This document shows, piece after piece, positions 8,634 to 17,090 of a stretch of 43,687 nucleotides of DNA. Source of the stretch: Rhodospirillales bacterium (lineage in GTDB: Bacteria > Pseudomonadota > Alphaproteobacteria > UBA8366 > JADFVY01); contig CP070634.1 in NCBI GenBank assembly GCA_020356105.1, forward strand, positions 1,922,733 to 1,966,419, in the 5' to 3' direction. The translations under genes were made by a program, and so were the position numbers. Below the pieces are notes generated by a model. That model did no database searches. It was not told where the DNA came from and was given only the letters and a program-made list of their open reading frames with translations. Position 1 is the first letter of the stretch. Every line of letters begins with the position of its first letter.

Positions 8634-9529
8634 CAGCGTTTCAGCTTCGGGTCGAGGGCGTCGCGCAATCCGTCGCCCATCAGGTTGAAGGCCAGAACGG
8701 TAATCAGAATTGCGAGGCCGGGGAAGGTCACGACCCACCACGCGCGGAGCACGAACTCGCGGGCCTCCGCCAGCAGGGTGCCCCACTCCGGCGTCGGAGG
8801 TTGCGCCCCGAGGCCGAGAAACCCGAGCGCCGCCGCATCGAGGATCGCGCTGGAAAAAGCCAGGGTGCCCTGGACAACGAGGGGCGCCATGCAGTTGGGC
8901 AGCACGGTGATCAGCATCAGACGCAGCAATCCGGCGCCGGCCACGCGGCTGGCGGTCACGTAATCGCGCGACAATTCGGAGATGGCCGAGGCCCGAGTTA
9001 GACGCACGAAATGGGGCAGATAGACGATGGCGATGGCAAGCATCGCATTGACGAGGCTCGGTCCCAGGATGGCGACTACCACGATAGCCAGCAGCAGGCT
9101 CGGCAGCGCCAGCATGACATCCATCGCACGCATGATCACGGATTCGATCGATCCGCGAAAGAACGCCGCGATCAGGCCGAGCCAGACCCCGGCCGCCAGT
9201 GACAGGGTGACCACGATGGCGCCGATCATCAACGAATACCGCGCGCCGTGAATGATGCGCGACAGCATGTCCCGTCCGACAGCATCGGTGCCGAGAGGGT
9301 ACAGCAGTGAGCCGCCATCCTGCCAGAACGGCGGGCGCAGCAGCGCGTCGCGATATTGTTCGTTGGGCGGATGCGGCGCGACCAAATCCGCAGACAGCGC
9401 AAGCAGCGCGATCAGGACGATCACCGCCAGCCCGACGACGGCACCCTTGTTCTCGCTGAAATACTCCCAGAACTCGCGCAGGGGATGCGGCGGAGCGGCT
9501 CGGGCCGGGATCTGTGAGGCTTCGGTCAA
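8633..9529 (-). CDS. dppC: Dipeptide/oligopeptide ABC transporter permease DppC
   Basis: Inner-membrane permease subunit of 298 residues with six predicted membrane segments. The N-terminal cytoplasmic part ([18 protein letters not shown]) leads to the first segment. The periplasmic loop has the typical [20 protein letters not shown], and the ATPase-contacting EAA region reads [21 protein letters not shown] place the start at a TTG that overlaps the dppB stop (TTGA), because no ATG or GTG precedes the conserved N terminus. The frame stays open much further upstream, but that part lies inside dppB in another frame. Confidence 0.88.
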   Translation of the reverse strand: MTEASQIPARAAPPHPLREFWEYFSENKGAVVGLAVIVLIALLALSADLVAPHPPNEQYRDALLRPPFWQDGGSLLYPLGTDAVGRDMLSRIIHGARYSLMIGAIVVTLSLAAGVWLGLIAAFFRGSIESVIMRAMDVMLALPSLLLAIVVVAILGPSLVNAMLAIAIVYLPHFVRLTRASAISELSRDYVTASRVAGAGLLRLMLITVLPNCMAPLVVQGTLAFSSAILDAAALGFLGLGAQPPTPEWGTLLAEAREFVLRAWWVVTFPGLAILITVLAFNLMGDGLRDALDPKLKR

Positions 9530-10542
9530 GATCCCGCCCCCCGTCGGATGCGCGGGTTGATCAGCCCATACGCCAGATCGACCATCAGATTGACCGTGAT
9601 CACCACGCTTGCGACAAGCAGAACGCCGCCCTGAACCGACGGGTAGTCGCGTCGCGAGATCGAATTGACGAGCCAGTTGCCGATCCCCGGCCAAGCGAAG
9701 ATCGTCTCCGTCAGGATCGCGCCGGCGAGCAACAGGCCGGTCTGCAAGCCGATGATCGTAACCACCGGAATCAGGGCATTTCGGAGCGCGTGCAGACCGA
9801 TAATGCGCAGTGGCGACAGTCCCTTGGCGTGCGCGGTGCGGATGTAGTCCTCTCCCAGCACTTCGAGCATGGCCGAACGGGTCTGTCGCGCGATCACGGC
9901 CAAGGGAATCGTGCCGAGCACGATCGCCGGCAAGATCAGGTGGCGGACGGCGGATTTGAAGGCCCCCGGTTCGCCGGACAGCAGGCTGTCGATCAGCATG
10001 AACCCGGTGACGGGCTCGAAAAAGTACAGGACGGAAATGCGGCCGGACACCGGGGTCCATCCGAGCGTCCCCGAGAACAGTATGATCAGCAACAGGCCCC
10101 ACCAGAAGATCGGCATCGAATATCCCGTCAGCGAGACCGCCATGACCGTGTGGTCAAAGGCGGAGCCGCGCCGGACACCGGCTATGATGCCTGCCGGCAA
10201 TCCGACCGCGACGGCGAAGATCATCGCCGCCAGCGAGAGCTCGATGGTCGCGGGGAAAAGGGTCAGGAACTCGGACAAGACCGGCTGCTGGGTGACGATC
10301 GACTTGCCAAGGTCGCCCTGGAGCAGGTCGCCGAGAAAACCGAGATATTGTTGCCACAAGGGCCGATCGAAACCGAACTGCCGCAACAGCTCGGCATGGC
10401 GCTCTGGGTCGATTCCGCGTTCGCCGACCCACAATTCGATCGGGTCTCCGGGCACCAGTCGGATCAGCGAGAACGCGACCAGCGTCACGCCGATGAAGGT
10501 GGGGATGACGATCCCGAAGCGGGTGGCCACGAAGCGGAGCAT
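9526..10542 (-). CDS. dppB: Dipeptide/oligopeptide ABC transporter permease DppB
   Basis: Permease partner of DppC, 338 residues. The N terminus [20 protein letters not shown], the RLVPGDPIE segment just after the first membrane helix and the EAA loop [24 protein letters not shown] are characteristic of DppB/OppB. A long periplasmic part (about residues 30-95) contains [20 protein letters not shown]. It starts 79 bases after the dppA stop, with a strong hairpin in between. Confidence 0.92.
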   Translation of the reverse strand: MLRFVATRFGIVIPTFIGVTLVAFSLIRLVPGDPIELWVGERGIDPERHAELLRQFGFDRPLWQQYLGFLGDLLQGDLGKSIVTQQPVLSEFLTLFPATIELSLAAMIFAVAVGLPAGIIAGVRRGSAFDHTVMAVSLTGYSMPIFWWGLLLIILFSGTLGWTPVSGRISVLYFFEPVTGFMLIDSLLSGEPGAFKSAVRHLILPAIVLGTIPLAVIARQTRSAMLEVLGEDYIRTAHAKGLSPLRIIGLHALRNALIPVVTIIGLQTGLLLAGAILTETIFAWPGIGNWLVNSISRRDYPSVQGGVLLVASVVITVNLMVDLAYGLINPRIRRGAGS

Positions 10543-10571
10543 TACGGCGATTGTCGGTGATCAGGCAAAGC

Positions 10572-10602
10572 CGGGCGGGCGGAGAGCGTCCCCGCCCGCC
10601 CG
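10572..10602 (-). promoter_or_regulatory. 11-bp perfect hairpin between dppA and dppB
   Basis: CGGGCGGGCGG (10572-10582) pairs exactly with CCGCCCGCCCG (10592-10602) around a 9-base loop. On the minus strand it comes 19 bases after the dppA stop and is followed by GCTTTG, too short a T-run for a strong intrinsic terminator. A role in stabilising dppA mRNA or in partial termination before dppB is likely (inference). Confidence 0.75.
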
Positions 10603-10621
10603 TGCAAGCCTTGCGGACCCG

Positions 10622-12214
10622 CTACTTGAGGTCCACGCCGTAAAAGGCGTGACCGCCGAACGGGTCGATGCGATAGTCCACAACCTCCTTGCGCACCGGC
10701 ATGAACACCACTGAGTGCGCGACCGTCACCCAGGGCGCTTCTTCCTTGAAGATCAGCTGTGCCTGTTCGTACAGCTTGGTGCGTTCGCCAACGTCACTGG
10801 TCTGCTTGGCCTTGACCAGCAGATCGTTGAAGGGTTCGTGGCACCACCGGGCGCGGTTCGTCCCGTCCTTCGCCGCATCGCATCCGAGCAGCACGTAAAG
10901 GAAGTTGTCCGGATCGCCATTGTCGCCCGTCCAGCCGAGCAACACCGAATCGTGTTCGCCGTTCTTGGAGCGTTTCAGATACTCGCCCCATTCGAAGCTG
11001 ACGATCTCCGCCTCGACGCCGATCTTCGCCCAATCGGCCTGGATGATTTCCGCCATGCGCCGGGCGTTCGGGTTATAGGGACGCTGCACCGGCATCGCCC
11101 AGATATTGGTCTTCAGGTTGGCGGCGCCCGCCTCCGCCAGAAGCGCCTTCGCCGCTTGCGGGTCATACGGGTAATCCTTGGTCGCCTCGTTATACGACCA
11201 GATGGTCGGCGGGATCGGATTCTTGGCGACCTTGCCGGCGCCCTGGAACACCGCGTCGATGATCGCCTGCTTGTTGATCGCCATGTTGAGGGCCTGGCGG
11301 ACGCGCTTGTCGTCGAACGGCTTGCGCTCGACGTTGAAGGCCAGGTAACCGACATTGAGGCCTTCCTGCTGGAGGACGTTGATGTCCGGATCGGCCTGCA
11401 TGGCGGCGATATCCGCCGGGTTGGGGTATGGCATGACGTGGCACTCGCCGGCCTTCAGCTTCTGATAGCGCACGCTGGCGTCCGGCGTGATCGCGAAGAT
11501 CAGATTGTCGATCGACGCCTTGCCCGCCCAGTAATCAGGGTGAGCCTTGTAGCGAATCACGGCGTCCTTCTGATACTGAACCAGCTGATACGGTCCGGTA
11601 CCGACCGGCTCCAGGTCGACTTTCTCGGGCGTGCCCGCGGCCAGCATCTTCTCGGCATATTCCGCCGAGAGAATCGATGCGAAGTCCATCGCGAGGTTGG
11701 CGATGAACGGTGCTTCCTGCTGATTGAGAACGAACTGCACCGTGTAATCGTCGATCTTCACGATGTCCTTGATCAGCGAGGGCATGCTCATGCCCTGGTA
11801 GTACTCGTAGGTTCCGCCCGAAACCTTGTGGTACGGATGGTTCGGGTCATGCTGGCGCTGGAAGCTGTACAGCACGTCGTCGGCGTTGAAATCCCGGCTC
11901 GGCGTGAAGTTCCTCGTGGTGTGGAATTTTACCCCCCTGCGCAAACGGAAGGTGTGCAACAGGCCGTCGCGCGACGCATGCCACGACTCGGCCAGCCCCG
12001 GCACGATCTTGGTGCTGCCGCGTTCGAATTCCACCAGCTTGTTGAAAAGATGGCGCGACGAGGCGTCGAACGTGGTGCCCGAGGTGTACAGCGAAGGATT
12101 GAATCCTTCGGGGCTGCCCTCGGAACAATAGACGAGCGTCTTTGCCGACGCCGCGGCGGAAAAGGCAACGGCTGCACTCACGCAAACCGCTGCGGCGAGT
12201 ATACGGTTTCTCAC
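10622..12214 (-). CDS. dppA: ABC transporter peptide-binding protein, DppA-like (paralogue 1)
   Basis: Periplasmic binding protein of about 530 residues that feeds DppBCDF. A Sec signal (RNRILAAAVCVSAAVAFSAAASA) precedes the mature start KTLVYCSEGSPEGFNPS. The GTG at 12214 is chosen because GGGAG lies 8 bases upstream and the signal starts directly. The segment GWTGDNGDPDNF near residue 425 is the DppA motif that holds the Asp contacting the peptide N terminus in the E. coli protein. The cysteine pair in LLGCDAA and RWCHEPF is conserved too. E. coli DppA also accepts haem and 5-aminolevulinate, so peptide import may not be its only job here. Confidence 0.92.
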   Translation of the reverse strand: MRNRILAAAVCVSAAVAFSAAASAKTLVYCSEGSPEGFNPSLYTSGTTFDASSRHLFNKLVEFERGSTKIVPGLAESWHASRDGLLHTFRLRRGVKFHTTRNFTPSRDFNADDVLYSFQRQHDPNHPYHKVSGGTYEYYQGMSMPSLIKDIVKIDDYTVQFVLNQQEAPFIANLAMDFASILSAEYAEKMLAAGTPEKVDLEPVGTGPYQLVQYQKDAVIRYKAHPDYWAGKASIDNLIFAITPDASVRYQKLKAGECHVMPYPNPADIAAMQADPDINVLQQEGLNVGYLAFNVERKPFDDKRVRQALNMAINKQAIIDAVFQGAGKVAKNPIPPTIWSYNEATKDYPYDPQAAKALLAEAGAANLKTNIWAMPVQRPYNPNARRMAEIIQADWAKIGVEAEIVSFEWGEYLKRSKNGEHDSVLLGWTGDNGDPDNFLYVLLGCDAAKDGTNRARWCHEPFNDLLVKAKQTSDVGERTKLYEQAQLIFKEEAPWVTVAHSVVFMPVRKEVVDYRIDPFGGHAFYGVDLK

Positions 12215-12284
12215 TTTTTCGACTCCCTGTTTTTCGACCGTTGCCGTGCGGTAACGATCCTCAGATGGCCCGGACACTCCCATT

Positions 12285-12307
12285 CGCGCGCCTTCGCGAG
12301 GCGCGCG
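12285..12307 (-). promoter_or_regulatory. 8-bp GC hairpin in the leader of dppA
   Basis: CGCGCGCC (12285-12292) and GGCGCGCG (12300-12307) pair exactly around a 7-base loop. On the minus strand it lies about 70 bases after the stop of the upstream binding-protein gene and about 70 bases before the dppA GTG, downstream of the proposed promoter. No T-run follows. It may protect the upstream message or structure the dppA leader. Confidence 0.55.
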
Positions 12308-12327
12308 CCGAACCATTTAAAGAAGAA

Positions 12328-12355
12328 GCTATGCCCCTTCCTCGCGCCATGTCAA
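12328..12355 (-). promoter_or_regulatory. Candidate sigma-70 promoter for dppA
   Basis: On the minus strand a perfect -35 TTGACA (12355-12350) is followed after 16 bases by CATAGC (12333-12328), a weak -10 with three of six consensus bases. It would give a leader of roughly 110 bases and let dppA be transcribed apart from the paralogue upstream. Only the -35 is convincing. Confidence 0.35.
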
Positions 12356-12380
12356 TTGCCGAAGCGCTTTGCCCTTGCGG

Positions 12381-14033
12381 CTATGGAACAGCCCGCAGCA
12401 GGTCCACGCCATAGAACGAGTGGCCGCCGAGCGGCGAGGCGGTGTATCCAGTGACCTCGCGGCGCAATGGCGTGAACGAAAGGGAATGCGCGAGGGGTAC
12501 GAACGGCACCTGTTCCGCCAGCCGCTGCAATGCCGCGTCGTAGATCGCGGCGCGCGCGGCCCGTCCGGTTGTCCGGCGGGCTTCCTCCAGCAGGCGGTCA
12601 AATGCCGGATCGCACCAGCGAGACCTGTTGGCACCACTGTCAACGGACCCGCAGGACAAGATTGGCCACAGGAAGACATCCGGATCCAGCGTTTCGCCGA
12701 CCCATCCGAACAGAATAGCCTGGTGTGCGCCGATCATCGAGTGTTTGAGGAAGGATTCCCAGTCCGGCACCCTGATGCTTGTCTCGACGCCGATGGCGGC
12801 CCAGTCTTCGCGTATCAGTTCTGCAATTTGCCGTGCGTTGCGAAGATAGGGGCGATCGACCGGAGGCACCCAGATCTCGATGCGCAGCGGCTCGGTGATG
12901 ATTTCGTCCAGGATACGGCGCGCGCGCTCGGAGTCGGGACGAGCCACGATTCCGCCGGCCGTTTCGCGCCGAGTGCTCGGCGGCAGAGCGTCGATCGCAG
13001 CCATGCCGCTCCCTTCGTAGGCTTGGTCGATGATGGCTTCCCGGTCAATGGCGAGCGCCAGCGCCCGGCGGATGCGCACGTCGCTGAGCGGCCATCTTCG
13101 AGTGTTGAACGCAAGGAAGCCAAGGTTGTTGTTCGTCTGCCTGAGAACCCGGATGTTGGGATCTCTTTCCAGTGCGGGTAGATCCGCCGGATCCGGCTGA
13201 TCGATGATGTGGCATTCGCCGCTTCGTAATTTTTGCAGGCGCACGCCAGCGTCCGGGACGATCGCGAATACGAGATTGTCGAGCGGTGTGACGCCACGCC
13301 AGTAGCTTCGATGCGCGGCAAATCGGATCAAGGCGTCGCGCTGGTATTGCACAAGCCTGAAAGGACCTGTGCCCACCGGCTCCCGGTCAAGTCGTTCCGG
13401 CGCGCCCGCTTCGACAAGCGCCTGCGCGTATTCGGCAGAAAGGATCGACGCGAAATCCATCGCCAGGAATGCCAGAAACGAGGCGTGCGGCCGCGCCAGT
13501 CGAAACGTCACCGTTCCTTCATCGCGTGCCGTTACCGATTCGATCAGCTGATCCAGCCCGAGCGCCTCGAAGTAGCGATACGTCCCGCCGGAGACACGGT
13601 GCCAGGGATGTTTTCGATCGAGTTGTCGGTTGAAGCTGAACACCACATCGTGCGCGTTGAGCGGTCGCGTCGGGCGAAACTCACGCGTCGCGTGGAACGA
13701 CACGTCTTTGCGCAGGTGGATCACATATTCCAAGCCGTTTCCGGATATCTCCCAGGAAACGGCCAGGGACGGCGTGATCTCCCAGGTTCTTGGATCGAAC
13801 ATCACCAGTCGGTCATAGACCTGGCGTGCGCTCGCATCGAAGGTCGCGGCACTGGTCGAAAGCTGCGGGTTGAAGGTATCCGGGCTGTCCTTCGAACAGA
13901 AGACAAGGGTTTTCGGTGCCGCTGCAGATGCGGCGGCGGTCGAACTCAGCACCAACGCGAGCACGATCCTGACGATACGCAAACTCGTCTGCCTCAATAG
14001 ATTCCGGATGCCGCACGGCGGCCACCGGGGCAT
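12381..14033 (-). CDS. ABC transporter peptide-binding protein, DppA-like (diverged paralogue 2)
   Basis: Second periplasmic binding protein of the same family, about 550 residues with the start at 14033, encoded directly upstream of dppA. The N terminus is a signal (LRIVRIVLALVLSSTAAASAAA) before PKTLVFCSKDSPDTFNPQ. Many blocks match dppA: VSGGTYRYFEALG, LAMDFASILSAEYA, EPVGTGPFRLVQYQRDA and the C-terminal GGHSFYGVDL. The ligand segment differs: where dppA has GWTGDNGDPDNF this protein has GWVGETLDPDVF near residue 440, so the DppA-type Asn-Gly-Asp is lost. It presumably delivers a different ligand to the same permease. GGAGA lies only 2 bases before the chosen ATG, so the start is uncertain. 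Confidence 0.88.
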   Translation of the reverse strand: MPRWPPCGIRNLLRQTSLRIVRIVLALVLSSTAAASAAAPKTLVFCSKDSPDTFNPQLSTSAATFDASARQVYDRLVMFDPRTWEITPSLAVSWEISGNGLEYVIHLRKDVSFHATREFRPTRPLNAHDVVFSFNRQLDRKHPWHRVSGGTYRYFEALGLDQLIESVTARDEGTVTFRLARPHASFLAFLAMDFASILSAEYAQALVEAGAPERLDREPVGTGPFRLVQYQRDALIRFAAHRSYWRGVTPLDNLVFAIVPDAGVRLQKLRSGECHIIDQPDPADLPALERDPNIRVLRQTNNNLGFLAFNTRRWPLSDVRIRRALALAIDREAIIDQAYEGSGMAAIDALPPSTRRETAGGIVARPDSERARRILDEIITEPLRIEIWVPPVDRPYLRNARQIAELIREDWAAIGVETSIRVPDWESFLKHSMIGAHQAILFGWVGETLDPDVFLWPILSCGSVDSGANRSRWCDPAFDRLLEEARRTTGRAARAAIYDAALQRLAEQVPFVPLAHSLSFTPLRREVTGYTASPLGGHSFYGVDLLRAVP

Positions 14034-14122
14034 TCTCCGGCCGGCTTCTTGCAATTGGCTTAACGGGCTCAACTTTTCTTGGCTAGCGGCGAGGCCCGGT
14101 GTAGGTTTGCGCCAGCGATCAG

Positions 14123-14139
14123 GGCCGGGGGCACCGGCC
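14123..14139 (+). promoter_or_regulatory. Short hairpin in the leader of the aminotransferase gene
   Basis: GGCCGG and CCGGCC pair around a 5-base loop about 25 bases before the ATG, just upstream of the AAGGAG ribosome site. It may be a chance GC-rich fold. The divergent region 14034-14164 shows no convincing -35/-10 pair on either strand. Confidence 0.25.
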
Positions 14140-14164
14140 GAATCCACGATAAGGAGCATGGATC

Positions 14165-15544
14165 ATGGCCATTGCAACAGGCAATTCCCCAGAAGCTCGC
14201 GACGTTGCCAGCGTGCTGCATCCCTATACTAACCTGAAAAAGCACGAGGAGACGGGGCCCCTGGTCATCGCCCGCGGCGAAGGGGTGTGGGTCTATGACA
14301 ATGCCGGCAACGGTTATATCGAGGGGCTCGCCGGGCTGTGGTCGACGTCGCTCGGGTTCGGAGAAGAGCGCCTGATCGAAGCGGCCGCACGGCAGATGCG
14401 GGAACTGCCCTACTACCACGGATTTGCCTCCAAGAGTCATCTGCCGATGATCGACCTCGCGGAGCGGTTGAAGGAACTGGCGCCGGTGCCGATGTCGCAT
14501 GTGTTCTTCGCCAATTCCGGATCGGAGGCGACGGATACCGTTGTCAAGCTCGTCTGGTACTACAATAACGCGCTGGGACGGCCCGAGAAAAAGAAGATTA
14601 TCAGCCGCATGAAGGCGTATCACGGGGTCACTGTGGCGTCGGCCAGCATGACCGGCCTGCCTTACAACCATCGCGACTTCGACCTGCCGATCAAGAACAT
14701 CATCCACACGGACTGCCCGCACCACTACCATTTTGCGGAGCCTGGCGAGAGCGAGGAAGACTTCGCCAGTCGGCTGGCGGCCAATCTCGAGAAACTGATT
14801 CTTGACGAAGGGCCGGACACGGTGGCGGCGATGATCGGCGAGCCGATCATGGGCGCGGGTGGCGTGATCGTGCCGCCCGCGACGTACTGGGAGAAAGTTC
14901 AGGAGGTGCTGCGGAAATACGATGTCCTGCTGATCGCCGATGAGGTGATCTGCGGATTCTGTCGCACAGGAAATATGTTCGGCAGCGAGACGTTTGGCCT
15001 GAAACCGAACATGATGACCGTTGCCAAGGCCCTGTCATCGTCCTATCTGCCGATTTCCGCGGTGCTGATCGACGAAAAGGTCTATTCGGCCATCCGGGAC
15101 AACTCCGACAAGATCGGCACCTTTGGCCACGGCTATACGTATAGCGGGCATCCCGTCCCCGCGGCGGTGGCGATCGAAACGCTGAAGATCTATGAGGAAC
15201 GCGATATTCTTGGTCACGTCCGCTCGGTCGCGCCGCGCCTTCAGGACGGGCTGCGTGGGTTTGCCGATCATCCGCTGGTTGGCGAAGTGCGCGGCGCGGG
15301 GCTGATCGGAGCTTTGGAACTTGTCAAGGATAAGGCGACGCACGAGAATTTTGATGCCGCGCACGGGGTCGGGGCCTACTGCATGGCACGGGCCCAGCAT
15401 CATGGGTTGCTTGTGCGGGCCTTGCCCGGAGATACGCTGGCCTTTTGTCCGCCGCTGATCGTCAAGGAGGAGGAAATCGACATGATCATGGAGCGGTTTG
15501 CCAAGGCGCTCGATGATACAGCCGAAATGACGTCCGGATTATAG
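14165..15544 (+). CDS. Class III PLP-dependent aminotransferase (putrescine/omega-amino acid:pyruvate type)
   Basis: Cytoplasmic enzyme that moves an amino group from a terminal amine or omega-amino acid to a keto acid, usually pyruvate. The 459-residue length, the FFANSGSEATDTVVKLVWYY cofactor-phosphate segment, LLIADEVICGFCRTG and the Schiff-base Lys288 in TVAKALSSSYLPISAV are those of the SpuC/omega-transaminase group. AAGGAG sits 9 bases before the ATG. Two genes downstream lies a polyamine importer, so putrescine or a related amine is a sensible substrate, but this is inference; beta-alanine or taurine aminotransferase is also possible. A short terminator follows. Confidence 0.85.
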   Translation: MAIATGNSPEARDVASVLHPYTNLKKHEETGPLVIARGEGVWVYDNAGNGYIEGLAGLWSTSLGFGEERLIEAAARQMRELPYYHGFASKSHLPMIDLAERLKELAPVPMSHVFFANSGSEATDTVVKLVWYYNNALGRPEKKKIISRMKAYHGVTVASASMTGLPYNHRDFDLPIKNIIHTDCPHHYHFAEPGESEEDFASRLAANLEKLILDEGPDTVAAMIGEPIMGAGGVIVPPATYWEKVQEVLRKYDVLLIADEVICGFCRTGNMFGSETFGLKPNMMTVAKALSSSYLPISAVLIDEKVYSAIRDNSDKIGTFGHGYTYSGHPVPAAVAIETLKIYEERDILGHVRSVAPRLQDGLRGFADHPLVGEVRGAGLIGALELVKDKATHENFDAAHGVGAYCMARAQHHGLLVRALPGDTLAFCPPLIVKEEEIDMIMERFAKALDDTAEMTSGL

Positions 15545-15557
15545 GCCGGAATGCGAG

Positions 15558-15578
15558 GCGACAAATTGTCGCGTTTTT
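15558..15578 (+). terminator. Short intrinsic terminator after the aminotransferase
   Basis: GCGAC (15558-15562) and GTCGC (15568-15572) pair around AAATT, with possible extra A-T pairs, and are followed by G and then five T. It starts 13 bases after the stop codon. The T-run overlaps the first bases of the FNR box for hemA. Confidence 0.5.
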
Positions 15579-15618
15579 GACGCAGGTCAAGCCAAGGTAA
15601 CCATTGCACAGTTATGAT
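15577..15618 (+). promoter_or_regulatory. FNR-type class II promoter of hemA
   Basis: TTGACGCAGGTCAA (15577-15590) is a perfect TTGAC-N4-GTCAA palindrome. A good -10, TATGAT, lies at 15613-15618. With the usual 6-base discriminator transcription would start near 15625, putting the box centre at -41.5, the classic class II FNR position. No competing -35 is visible. In Rhodobacter sphaeroides hemA is activated by FnrL, so the biology agrees. FixK or NnrR proteins read the same palindrome and cannot be excluded. Confidence 0.75.
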
Positions 15619-15663
15619 TGACTGGTCAGCAGTGCAATTGTGCGGGGAAAGGGTGTTAGAACA

Positions 15664-16875
15664 ATGGATTACGACCGTTTCTTCCATGACAAGCTCGGCG
15701 CTCTGAAGAGCGAGGGCCGCTACCGGATCTTCGCTGATCTCGAGCGAAAGTGTGGAAATTTTCCGACCGCGGTGCGGCATGAGGACGACACCGAATCGGA
15801 CGTTACGGTGTGGTGTTCCAACGACTATCTCGGTATGGGACAGAACAAGCAGGTCCGCGATGCCATGGTGGCGGCGATCGACAGTTGCGGCGCCGGCGCC
15901 GGCGGGACGCGGAACATTTCCGGCACCAACCATTACCATGTCCTGCTCGAACAGGAACTTGCCAGCCTGCACGGCAAGGAAGCCGCCCTGCTGTTTACGT
16001 CGGGGTACGTTGCCAACATGACGGCGCTGTCGACGCTGGGGGCTCAGCTCCCGAACTGTATCCTCTATTCGGACGCCCTGAATCACAATTCGATGATCGA
16101 GGGCATCCGCCATTCGCGGGCTGAAAAGAGAATATTCAAGCACAATGATCCCGAGGACCTCGACCGCCTGTTGGCGGCCGACGATCCGCGAGCCGCCAAG
16201 CTGGTGATCTTCGAGTCGGTCTATTCCATGGACGGAGACGTCGCGCCGATCGCGGAAATCTGCGATGTCGCGGACAAACACAATGCAATCACCTTCCTCG
16301 ACGAGGTGCACGCGGTTGGGATGTACGGTCCAAACGGCGCCGGCATCGCGGAGCGCGACGGTGTCATGGATCGCGTCACGATCATCCAAGGTACGCTCGG
16401 CAAGGCCTTCGGCGTGATCGGCGGTTACATCGCCGCTTCTGCCGATGTGGTGGATTTCATTCGATCCTACGGCGATGGGTTCATCTTCACGACGGCGCTG
16501 CCGCCAGCGGTCGCTGCCGGCGCACTCACCAGCGTGCGGCATGTCCGCGAGACCGATGCGCTGCGCGAGCGCCACCAGGAGCGCTCTGAAACGCTCAAGC
16601 GCCGGCTCAAGGAGGCGGGTTTGCCGGTGATGCCTTCGGTCTGCCACATCGTTCCGGTTCTGGTCGGCGACCCGACACTTTGCAAGCAGGCCAGCGACCT
16701 TCTGCTCGAGCAGCACCGCATCTACGTGCAGCCGATCAACTATCCCACCGTGCCGAGAGGCACGGAACGCCTGCGCCTGACGCCATGCCCGCTGCACAAT
16801 GATGCAATGATGGACGAGCTGGTCGATGCGCTCGTCGATGTCTGGCGTACGCTGTCCCTGAAACGGGCGGCCTAG
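15664..16875 (+). CDS. hemA: 5-aminolevulinate synthase
   Basis: Condenses glycine with succinyl-CoA to 5-aminolevulinate, the first step of haem synthesis by the C4 route found in alphaproteobacteria. The 403-residue enzyme has the substrate-loop segment [29 protein letters not shown], the cofactor Asp in [12 protein letters not shown] and the Schiff-base Lys247 in [13 protein letters not shown]. The C terminus carries [18 protein letters not shown], typical of ALAS and not of the related KBL or BioF enzymes. The ATG at 15664 is preceded by GGGGAAAGGG and gives the usual N terminus [11 protein letters not shown]; an upstream in-frame start at 15640 is less likely. It stands alone between the aminotransferase and the polyamine importer. 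Confidence 0.96.
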   Translation: MDYDRFFHDKLGALKSEGRYRIFADLERKCGNFPTAVRHEDDTESDVTVWCSNDYLGMGQNKQVRDAMVAAIDSCGAGAGGTRNISGTNHYHVLLEQELASLHGKEAALLFTSGYVANMTALSTLGAQLPNCILYSDALNHNSMIEGIRHSRAEKRIFKHNDPEDLDRLLAADDPRAAKLVIFESVYSMDGDVAPIAEICDVADKHNAITFLDEVHAVGMYGPNGAGIAERDGVMDRVTIIQGTLGKAFGVIGGYIAASADVVDFIRSYGDGFIFTTALPPAVAAGALTSVRHVRETDALRERHQERSETLKRRLKEAGLPVMPSVCHIVPVLVGDPTLCKQASDLLLEQHRIYVQPINYPTVPRGTERLRLTPCPLHNDAMMDELVDALVDVWRTLSLKRAA

Positions 16876-16927
16876 AGCGGCCGCCTCGCCGGCGGTCCGC
16901 CTGGGCGGGCCGCAGGGCAGGGTGACC

Positions 16928-16961
16928 GGCGCCCGCGGGACGCTGGTCGCTGACGGGCGCC
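16928..16961 (+). promoter_or_regulatory. GC hairpin downstream of hemA
   Basis: GGCGCCCG (16928-16935) and CGGGCGCC (16954-16961) pair exactly with an 18-base loop, about 50 bases after the hemA stop. No T-run follows, so it is at best a weak terminator or a 3'-end stabiliser. The rest of 16876-17090 shows no other clear element. Confidence 0.35.
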
Positions 16962-17090
16962 CGCGCGTTAACCCATGACAGCCTTTACTTTTTTCATTTG
17001 GTTGAATATGCATAGAGCTTAGAGCCGGGTTAGCCGGCCGGCGTGGCGCAGCATCTGCGCCGAAATAGACAGGGACCTTTAGTCGAGGGC

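Noticed and set aside
9530..10102. Long N-terminal extension of dppC in the same frame
   Set aside because: It overlaps dppB out of frame and does not look like a membrane protein; the TTG overlapping the dppB stop is the natural start.
10715..12454. 579-codon open frame on the plus strand opposite dppA
   Set aside because: Antisense shadow of a certain gene in GC-rich DNA, with biased Arg/His/Leu/Val composition and no domain pattern.
15400..17013. 537-codon open frame on the minus strand opposite hemA
   Set aside because: Antisense shadow of hemA; rich in His, Arg and Asp with no motifs.
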